Shown here piece by piece: positions 9,255 to 15,829 of a DNA stretch of 64,000 nt. Position numbers and translations under genes: made by a program. The notes below the pieces were generated by a model that searched no databases, was not told the origin of the DNA, and saw nothing but the letters and a program-made list of their open reading frames with translations. Every line of letters starts with the position of its first letter. Positions within the stretch are counted from its first letter, which is position 1. This DNA is from Saccharothrix sp. S26. GTDB lineage: Bacteria; Actinomycetota; Actinomycetes; Mycobacteriales; Pseudonocardiaceae. The DNA lies in NCBI RefSeq assembly GCF_021390395.1, contig NZ_JAJUWT010000020.1, positions 145,644-209,643 on the forward strand, read 5' to 3'.

Positions 9255-9680
9255 ATGGGTGCGCGTGGGTTCGCCGACGGCTTCCACTGGCGCGACGGCC
9301 ACCAGGTGGCGCGCGCCGGGGCGTGGGGGCCGGACGCGAACCGGGTGCACGCGGCTCCGACCGGTGTCGGCGATGACGTGTTCGACGTGCCCGACGAGCG
9401 ACCCGGCACCGGCCTGCCGGCCACGCGCCCGTCGCTCGCGGACTTCCGAGACGACCTGCTCGCCTGGCAGGTGGACGACCAGTTCCAGCTCGGCCCGGAC
9501 CTCCTCGTCGCCCCGGCCCACCGGCTCGGCCGGCGATCCCGCGAGGTCCACCTGCCGACGGTCGCGCGGTGGACCGACCGCGCGACCGGCGTGCTCCACG
9601 AGGGCGGCCCGACGCTCGTGGTCGACGCACCGCTCGACCGCATCCCCCTCTTCGTGCGCCAAGGCGCGCAACTTCCCTGA
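9255..9680 (+). pseudogene. Internally deleted GH31 alpha-glycosidase remnant
   Basis: Encodes only 141 residues from ATG 9255 (ribosome site AGAGAGGA at 9242-9249), whereas GH31 enzymes usually have 600-800. Residues from about 65 onward match the post-catalytic beta-sandwich of GH31 alpha-glucosidases/alpha-xylosidases: the region around DDQFQLGPDLLVAP, then RWTDRATGVLHEGG and the APLDRIPLFVRQGA segment. The first 45 residues look like a GH31 N-terminus. The whole catalytic barrel is absent, yet the frame stays open, which suggests a clean in-frame deletion near 9415-9440. It is the first gene of the operon, directly behind the operator. A recruited small domain cannot be excluded. Confidence 0.62.
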
Positions 9681-9705
9681 TCCGACACAAAGGGGCGTTC
9701 TTCCG

Positions 9706-11325
9706 ATGATTCTCAACCGCAGGGGCTTCCTGACCTTCACGGCGGCGGCCGGCGGCACGCTGCTGGTGGGTTGCGGCGGTCCCGCCACGCAGCACACCGG
9801 CACCGCGCTGGGCGAGGACGCGCTGGCCAAGGTGCTGCCGTCCTACGTGCCGGTGGACTTCGCCAAGCCCGACCTGCCCGGGGTGAACGGCTCGACGGCC
9901 GGCTACCTGAAGTTCCCCACCGACCTCGTCGACGCGGTCAAGGACAAGGTCCTCAACGGCGGCGAGGTCACCGCGATGACGCCCGCGTTCTGGCCCCTGC
10001 CGCCGGGCCTGGGCGAGAACTCCTACTGGGACGCGGTGAACCAGCGCATCGGCGGCGTGGTCAAGTTCGAGCAGGTGCAGGGCCAGGACTACCAGGCCAA
10101 GCTGGGCGCGATGGTGGCGGCCAGGCAGGTGCCCGAGATCACCGTCATGCCGACGTTCACCATCCCGCCGCGGTTCAGCGAGGGCGTGGGCCAGGTGTTC
10201 GCCGACCTCACCGACTTCCTCAGCGGCGACAAGGTCAAGGACTACCCGCTGCTGGCCAACATCCCGAGCGAGACGTGGCACGCGTGCGTCTACGGCGGCA
10301 AGCTCTACGGCGTGCCGTTCCGCGGCGAGCTGTTCCCCGAGACGATCATGTGGCGCAAGGACATCGTCGAGCCGCTCGGCGGGGCCGCGCCGAAGAACGT
10401 CGACGAGTTCTTCGCGCTGTGCAAGAAGATCAACGACCCGGGCGCGAACCGGTGGGCGGTCGGCGACGTGTTCCGGTCCATGGTCCGGGTCTTCGGCGAC
10501 CCCGGCGACTGGAGCCGCGACTCGTCCGGCAAGCTCGTCAACAAGATCGAGACCGACGCCTACAAGGAAGCCGTCAAGTTCACCCGCTCGCTGTTCGAGG
10601 CCGGGTTCGTGCACCCGACCATCGTGGCCGGCAACAACACCGGCATCAACGAGCTGTTCGAGGGCGGCCAGATGCTGATCCACCTGGCCGGCATGGGCTA
10701 CTGGGGCGAGGCGATGCGGCGGCAGCGGCCGAGCAACCCGGCGTTCGGCCTGGAGGCCATGCCCCTGTTCGCACATGACGGCGGCAAGCCCCGCTACGTC
10801 GTCACGGCCCCGACGGCCATGGTCACGCTGTTCCGCAAGGATCTCTCGCCCGACCGGATCAAGGAGCTGCTGCGGCTGATGAACTTCGTCGCCGCGCCCG
10901 TCGGCACCACCGAGCACTACCTGATCAACTACGGCGTGGAGGGCAAGCACAGCACCCGTGACGCCAACGGCGCACCGGGCCTGAACGACCTGGGCCGCAA
11001 GGAGGTCACGCTGACCTACGGGTTCATGTCGGCCCCGCCGGAGACGATCATCGACGCGCAGTACCCCGACTTCGTCAAGGCCAAGCACGCCTGGCTGGCC
11101 GACGCCTACGAGCACCAGGTGCGCCCGCCGACGTTCGGCCTGCGCATCGAGGAGCCCGCCGAGTACACGAAGCTGCCCAAGGAGTTCGAGGACCGCACGG
11201 CCGACATCCTGCGCGGCCGCAAGCCGGTGTCCGAGGTGGACCAGCTCGCGGCGGACTGGCGCAAGGCCGGCGGCGACAAGCTGCGCGAGTTCTACGACAA
11301 GGCCCTCTCCGATGCCGGGCGCTGA
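9706..11325 (+). CDS. Sugar ABC transporter substrate-binding lipoprotein
   Basis: Captures an oligosaccharide outside the membrane and delivers it to the two permeases encoded next. The 539-residue protein has a Tat/lipoprotein-type leader (RRGFLTF) and a lipobox LVGC near residue 24, followed by a type 1 extracellular solute-binding fold of the long LplA-like class (about 500 residues, larger than typical 420-residue sugar binders). The ATG has AAAGGGGCG 9 nt upstream. It overlaps the next gene by 14 nt. No ATPase is encoded in the operon, so a shared MsiK-like ATPase elsewhere is expected by analogy with other actinobacterial sugar importers. Confidence 0.9.
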   Translation: MILNRRGFLTFTAAAGGTLLVGCGGPATQHTGTALGEDALAKVLPSYVPVDFAKPDLPGVNGSTAGYLKFPTDLVDAVKDKVLNGGEVTAMTPAFWPLPPGLGENSYWDAVNQRIGGVVKFEQVQGQDYQAKLGAMVAARQVPEITVMPTFTIPPRFSEGVGQVFADLTDFLSGDKVKDYPLLANIPSETWHACVYGGKLYGVPFRGELFPETIMWRKDIVEPLGGAAPKNVDEFFALCKKINDPGANRWAVGDVFRSMVRVFGDPGDWSRDSSGKLVNKIETDAYKEAVKFTRSLFEAGFVHPTIVAGNNTGINELFEGGQMLIHLAGMGYWGEAMRRQRPSNPAFGLEAMPLFAHDGGKPRYVVTAPTAMVTLFRKDLSPDRIKELLRLMNFVAAPVGTTEHYLINYGVEGKHSTRDANGAPGLNDLGRKEVTLTYGFMSAPPETIIDAQYPDFVKAKHAWLADAYEHQVRPPTFGLRIEEPAEYTKLPKEFEDRTADILRGRKPVSEVDQLAADWRKAGGDKLREFYDKALSDAGR

Positions 11326-12286
11326 CCTGTTGGACCGACCGACGGTCGGGACCCGCACGCCGGCAGCCGCCGGCCGGCGTGCGGGGTGGCGGCGCAGGCT
11401 GCGACGCGACTGGGTGCTGCTGGTCATGGTGGCGCCCGCCATCGGGCTGCTCACCGTGTTCCACTACGTGCCGCTGCTGGGCAACGTCGTGGCGTTCCAG
11501 GACTACTCGCCGTTCGTGGGCATGGCCTACAGCCCGTGGGTGGGCTTCTCGAACTTCGTCCGCATCATGGAGGACCCGGAGTTCTGGTCCGCCACGGTCA
11601 ACACCCTGGTGATCACCGCGTTCCAGCTGGTGTTCTACTTCCCGATCCCGATCGGCCTGGCGCTGCTGGTGCACAGCCTGCTCAGCCCGCGGCTGCGGAT
11701 GTTCGTGCAGAGCGTGGTCTACCTGCCGCACTTCTTCTCGTGGGTGCTGGTGATCACGCTGTTCCAGCAGATGCTCGGCGGCGCGGGCGTGCTCAACCAG
11801 GTGCTGAGGGCCAACGGCGCGGCGACGTTCGACATCATGACCGACCCGGACCTGTTCATCGCGCTGGTCACGGCCCAGGGCGTGTGGAAGGACGCGGGCT
11901 GGGGCGCGATCGTGTTCCTGGCGGCCCTGGCCACCGTCGACACGAGCCTGTACGAGGCCGCGGCGGTGGACGGCGCGGGCCGGTGGCGGCGCATGTGGCA
12001 CGTGACGCTGCCCGCGTTGATCCCGGTGATCGTGCTGCTGCTGATCCTGCGCCTGGGCGAGGCGCTGACCGTCGGCTTCGAGCAGTTCCTGCTGCAACGC
12101 GACGCGGTCGGCCAGGAAGCGGCGGAGGTGCTGGACACCTACGTCTACTTCACCGGCGTGGTGAACGCCGACTTCTCCTACGCGGCCGCGGCGGGCCTGA
12201 TCAAGGGCGTGATCGGGCTGCTGCTGGTGCTGGCGGCGAACAAGGTGGCGCACATGGTGGGCGAGCAGGGGGTGTACTCGCGATGA
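11312..12286 (+). CDS. Sugar ABC transporter permease, LplB-like
   Basis: Inner-membrane subunit of a carbohydrate importer, 324 residues with about six membrane segments. The cytoplasmic EAA loop that contacts the ATPase is visible near residues 212-232 (EAAAVDGAGRWRRMWHVTLP). It overlaps the binding-protein gene by 14 nt and shares an ATGA overlap with the second permease, indicating translational coupling. The extended N-terminus (about 35 residues before the first membrane segment) is typical of LplB/YtcP-type permeases paired with large binding proteins. Confidence 0.92.
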   Translation: MPGADLLDRPTVGTRTPAAAGRRAGWRRRLRRDWVLLVMVAPAIGLLTVFHYVPLLGNVVAFQDYSPFVGMAYSPWVGFSNFVRIMEDPEFWSATVNTLVITAFQLVFYFPIPIGLALLVHSLLSPRLRMFVQSVVYLPHFFSWVLVITLFQQMLGGAGVLNQVLRANGAATFDIMTDPDLFIALVTAQGVWKDAGWGAIVFLAALATVDTSLYEAAAVDGAGRWRRMWHVTLPALIPVIVLLLILRLGEALTVGFEQFLLQRDAVGQEAAEVLDTYVYFTGVVNADFSYAAAAGLIKGVIGLLLVLAANKVAHMVGEQGVYSR

Positions 12287-13221
12287 CGACGACCGCTCCG
12301 GCGCGGCGCACGGGGGCCGCGCGCAACCGCCCGGCTTGGGACGAGCCGCCCACTCGGATCGGCCAGACCGCCAAGGGCGTGCTGGTCGGGCTGGTGCTGC
12401 TGGCGGTGCTGTTCCCGCTGTGGGTGGTGGTGGTCACCAGCGTGTCGCCCGCGTCGGCCATCACCGAGGCGGGCGGCCTGGTGATCGTGCCGGACGGGTT
12501 CAGCCTCGGCGCGTACGCCGAACTGCTCTCCGGCGGCGTGGTGACCAGGTCGGTGCTGGTCAGCACCGGCGTGACGATCATCGGCACGCTGTTCAGCACG
12601 GTGGTGACGCTGCTGGCCGCCTACGGGCTGTCGCGGCCCGGGTCGTTCGCGCACCGGCCGCTGCTGTTCCTGGTGCTGCTGACGTTCCTGTTCGGGCCGG
12701 GCCTGATCCCGACCTACCTGCTGGTGAACTCGCTGGGCCTGCTCGACACCTACGCGGCGCTGGTGCTGCCGGGCGCGGTGGCGGCGTTCAACCTGGTGGT
12801 GCTGCGGTCGTTCTTCATGAACCTGCCGCAGGAGGTCATCGACAGCGCCCGCATCGACGGGGCGAGCGAGTTCGGCGTGCTGACCCGGATCGTGCTGCCG
12901 CTGTCCAAGGGCGTCACGGCGGTCATCGCGCTGTTCTACGGCGTGGGCTACTGGAACGCGTTCTTCAACGCCTTCCTGTACCTCAACTCCAACGAGAAGT
13001 GGCCGTTGCAGATGGTGCTGCGCACGTACGTGTTGCAGGGCCAGTCGATCCCGGGGGCGAGCGCGGTCGACTCCACCCTGGACCACACGGGCGGGCCCGT
13101 CGCCTCGCTCGCGATCAAGATGGCGGTGATCGTGCTCGCGCTGGTGCCCGTGCTGGTGGTCTACCCGTTCGTGCAGAAGCACTTCACCAAGGGAGTGATC
13201 GTGGGGGCGATCAAGGGATGA
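12283..13221 (+). CDS. Sugar ABC transporter permease, LplC-like
   Basis: Second membrane subunit of the importer, 312 residues with six predicted membrane segments. The EAA-type loop is SARIDGASEFGVLTRIVLPL. The start ATG overlaps the stop of the first permease (ATGA at 12283-12286), and its own stop overlaps the ATG of the GH42 gene at 13218. The tight coupling of binding protein, two permeases and a glycosidase suggests that intact oligosaccharides are imported and cleaved inside the cell. Confidence 0.92.
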   Translation: MTTTAPARRTGAARNRPAWDEPPTRIGQTAKGVLVGLVLLAVLFPLWVVVVTSVSPASAITEAGGLVIVPDGFSLGAYAELLSGGVVTRSVLVSTGVTIIGTLFSTVVTLLAAYGLSRPGSFAHRPLLFLVLLTFLFGPGLIPTYLLVNSLGLLDTYAALVLPGAVAAFNLVVLRSFFMNLPQEVIDSARIDGASEFGVLTRIVLPLSKGVTAVIALFYGVGYWNAFFNAFLYLNSNEKWPLQMVLRTYVLQGQSIPGASAVDSTLDHTGGPVASLAIKMAVIVLALVPVLVVYPFVQKHFTKGVIVGAIKG

Positions 13222-15185
13222 CGGGCCTGCGCTACGGCGGCGACTACAACCCGGAGCAGTGGCCGGAGGAGGTGTGGGCCGAGGACGTCGAGCTGATGCG
13301 CCGGGCCGGGGTGAACACCGCCACCGTCGGCGTGTTCTCGTGGGCGCGCCTCGAGCCGCGACCGGGTGAGCGCGACTTCGGCTGGCTGGACCGGGTGCTC
13401 GACCTGCTGCACGACGGCGGGATCGACGTCTTCCTGGCCACGCCGACCGCGTCGCCGCCGCCGTGGCTCGGGCGCCGCCACCCCGAGACGCTGCCGGTGG
13501 ACTTCGACGGCCACCGGCTGGCCTACGGCTCGCGCAACCAGTTCTGCCCCTCGTCCCCGGTGTACCGGGAGCACGCGTTGTCGCTGGTGTCCGACCTGGC
13601 CCAGCGGTACGCCGACCACCCGGCGGTGGTGATGTGGCACGTGGGCAACGAGCTGGGCCAGGTGTGCCACTGCGACGTGACCGCCGAGCACTTCCGGTCC
13701 TGGCTGCGCGAGCGCTACGGCTCGCTGGAGGAGCTGAACGCGGCCTGGCACACCGCGTTCTGGAGCCAGCGCTACGGCGAGTGGGACGAGGTGATCCCGC
13801 CGCGCCGGGCGCCGTACCTGATCAACCCGGGCCAGCGGCTGGACTTCGCCCGGTTCTGCTCCGACGCGTTGCTGGAGTGCTTCCTCGCCGAACGGGACGT
13901 GCTGCGGCGGTTCACCCCGGACGTGCCGGTGACCACGAACTTCATGGGCCTGCAACAGCCGATGGACTACTGGGAGCTGGCCCGGCACGAGGACGTCGTG
14001 TCGCACGACTGGTACCCCGACCCGTTCGACCCGACGGGGCACGTGATGAGCGCGTTGAGCTACGACCTGATGCGGTCGCTGGCGGGCGGGCCGTGGGTGC
14101 TGATGGAGCAGGCGGCGAGCGCCGTGAACTGGCGGCGCGTCAACCCGCCCAAGCCCGCCGGTCAGCTGCGCGCGCAGTCCGTGCAGGCGGTGGCGCGCGG
14201 CGCGGACGCGGTGTGCTTCTTCCAGTGGCGCGCCTCGCGCGGCGGCGCGGAGAAGTACCACTCGGGGATGGTGCCGCACGCCGGACCCGACAGCCGGGTG
14301 TTCCGCGAGGTGGTGTCCCTCGGCGCGGACCTGCGGGCGCTGGCCCCGGTGACGGGCGCGTCGGTGACCGCCTCGGTGGCCGTGGTGCTGGACTGGGAGA
14401 GCTGGTGGGCCGCGCAGCTCGACGCGCACCCGTCGGGCGACTTCGACCTGCTCTCCCGGCTGCGCGACTTCTACGAGCCGCTGTTCGACCTCGGCGTGAC
14501 GGTGGACTTCGCGCACCCGTCGGCGGACCTCTCGGCGTACCGGCTGGTGGTCGTGCCGAACCTGTACCTGGTGCGCGACCCGGAACCGCTGGTGTCCTAC
14601 GTGGCAGGCGGCGGCACGGTGGTGATGGGCTTCTTCTCCGGCGTGGTCGACGAGCACGACCGCGTGCTGCTGGGCGGGTACCCGGCGCCGTTCCGGCGGA
14701 TGCTCGGGCTGCGGGTCGAGGAGATGGTGCCGCTCGGCCCGGACGAGGTGCTGACGTGCACGTCGGCGTCTCTGGGTGAGTTCACCGCCGACTTCTGGTA
14801 CGACGACCTGCGGGCCGAGGGCGCGGAGGTCGTCGCGTCGCTGGCCGACGGTGTGCCCGTGGTGCTGCGCAACGCGTTCGGCGCGGGCACGGCCTGGTAC
14901 GTGGGCACCCGGCCGTCCGCCGACGCGATGGGGCGCCTGCTGTCCCGCGTGGTCGCGGAGGCGGGCGTCGAACCGGTGCTCCGCCCGCCGCGCGGGGTGG
15001 AGGCGGTGCGCCGGGGCGACGTGCTGTTCCTGGTCAACCACGGCGTCGCCGACGTGCGGCTGGACGTGCCGGGCGCGCACGTCGACCTGCTGACCGGCGC
15101 GACCGTGACCGACTCCGTCGTGCTGGGGAGGTTCGGCGTCGCGGCCCTCGCCCCGGCGGTCGGTCAGGCTCCCGGCGAGCGGTAG
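13218..15185 (+). CDS. GH42 beta-galactosidase
   Basis: Intracellular exo-beta-galactosidase of 655 residues. Glu145 in HVGNELG is the acid/base and Glu297 in LMEQAAS the nucleophile of the GH42 barrel. Cys110, Cys150 and Cys152 correspond to the zinc-binding cysteines of the family. A trimerisation (Rossmann-like) domain (about 390-590) and a short C-terminal beta domain follow. No signal peptide is seen. It is the last gene of the operon, coupled to the permease by an ATGA overlap. GH42 enzymes act on galactosides from arabinogalactan, galactan or galactosylated xyloglucan rather than on milk lactose in soil bacteria, so the imported sugar probably carries beta-galactose. Confidence 0.93.
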   Translation: MTGLRYGGDYNPEQWPEEVWAEDVELMRRAGVNTATVGVFSWARLEPRPGERDFGWLDRVLDLLHDGGIDVFLATPTASPPPWLGRRHPETLPVDFDGHRLAYGSRNQFCPSSPVYREHALSLVSDLAQRYADHPAVVMWHVGNELGQVCHCDVTAEHFRSWLRERYGSLEELNAAWHTAFWSQRYGEWDEVIPPRRAPYLINPGQRLDFARFCSDALLECFLAERDVLRRFTPDVPVTTNFMGLQQPMDYWELARHEDVVSHDWYPDPFDPTGHVMSALSYDLMRSLAGGPWVLMEQAASAVNWRRVNPPKPAGQLRAQSVQAVARGADAVCFFQWRASRGGAEKYHSGMVPHAGPDSRVFREVVSLGADLRALAPVTGASVTASVAVVLDWESWWAAQLDAHPSGDFDLLSRLRDFYEPLFDLGVTVDFAHPSADLSAYRLVVVPNLYLVRDPEPLVSYVAGGGTVVMGFFSGVVDEHDRVLLGGYPAPFRRMLGLRVEEMVPLGPDEVLTCTSASLGEFTADFWYDDLRAEGAEVVASLADGVPVVLRNAFGAGTAWYVGTRPSADAMGRLLSRVVAEAGVEPVLRPPRGVEAVRRGDVLFLVNHGVADVRLDVPGAHVDLLTGATVTDSVVLGRFGVAALAPAVGQAPGER

Positions 15186-15251
15186 GCGTCGACCCTCGAT
15201 CCGCTCGACGGTCCGCGAACCGCCGACCGGCCGCGCACCCGCGGGCGGCGC

Positions 15252-15257
15252 TACGCT
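15252..15257 (+). promoter_or_regulatory. -10 box of leaderless cutA
   Basis: TACGCT ends 7 nt before the ATG at 15265, and there is no Shine-Dalgarno sequence. Confidence 0.55.
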
Positions 15258-15264
15258 CCGGTGG

Positions 15265-15588
15265 ATGAGCGACAACCACGTCGTGGTCATCACCACCACC
15301 GACAGCGAGGACGCGGCCGCGGCACTGGCGAAGGCCATCGTGGAGGCGCGGCTGGCGGCCTGCGTGCAGATCGGCGGCCCGGTCCGCAGCGTCTACCGCT
15401 GGGACGGCGAGGTGCACGACGACCGCGAGTGGCAGCTGTGGGTCAAGACCGCCTACGACCGGGTGGACGAGCTGACCGAGTTCGTCAAGGCGCGCCACGG
15501 CTACGACGTGCCCGAGGTGCTCGCCCTGCCGGTCCTCGGCGGCAACCCCGACTACCTGGCCTGGGTCACCGACGAGACCCGCCGCTGA
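15265..15588 (+). CDS. cutA: CutA1-family divalent cation tolerance protein
   Basis: Small trimeric signalling-type protein of 107 residues, the normal length for CutA1. The fold is recognised from VVVITTTDSEDAA at the N-terminus, the LAACVQI strand with the conserved Cys, the YRWDGEV segment and the EWQLWVKT strand. In Escherichia coli CutA is linked to copper tolerance, but the molecular role is unsettled. The gene stands alone after the GH42 operon and appears to be transcribed as a leaderless mRNA. It carries the ALPVLGGNPDYLAWV C-terminus common to the family. Confidence 0.93.
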   Translation: MSDNHVVVITTTDSEDAAAALAKAIVEARLAACVQIGGPVRSVYRWDGEVHDDREWQLWVKTAYDRVDELTEFVKARHGYDVPEVLALPVLGGNPDYLAWVTDETRR

Positions 15589-15600
15589 GGAACGCCGTGA

Positions 15601-15774
15601 TCAGCGCGGCACCCGTGGCGGCCGGCCAGGCGGGTGGCCCGCGCGAGCGGCGACGTGCGGGACGACGTGCCCACCGTGGACCTGCCCACCCTCGCGAACG
15701 CCGTCTCGCCGGCCGCCGAAGCCGACCGCCTCCTCACCCTGGCGCTGACCGGCCTGCACCCCCGTGAGCGTTGA
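15601..15774 (+). pseudogene. C-terminal fragment resembling a TetR regulator
   Basis: The frame is open from 15601 to a TGA at 15772-15774 with no plausible start or DNA-binding domain. The encoded tail (from about 15625: RRVARASGDVRDDVPTVDLP, then LANAVSPAAEADRLLTLALTGLHP) resembles the C-terminal ligand-domain end of TetR-family repressors of the SbtR type. Only about 50 residues remain of a usual 190-200. It lies between cutA and the convergent dehydrogenase gene and is probably a decayed remnant. The assignment is by eye and tentative. Confidence 0.38.
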
Positions 15775-15789
15775 ACTCGGGGGTCGCGA

Positions 15790-15822
15790 GCGTAGGACTC
15801 ACGCGGCGTGGGCGTAGGACTC
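15790..15822. repeat. Direct repeat GCGTAGGACTC
   Basis: GCGTAGGACTC occurs at 15790-15800 and 15812-15822, 22 bp apart, at the 3' end of the convergent dehydrogenase gene. It looks like a short genome repeat; I cannot assign a function. Confidence 0.5.
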
Positions 15823-15829
15823 TCGCGGG

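Noticed and set aside
15186..15264. Possible terminator GTCGA/TCGAC hairpin after the GH42 gene
   Set aside because: The stem is only 5 bp with a long loop, too weak to report.
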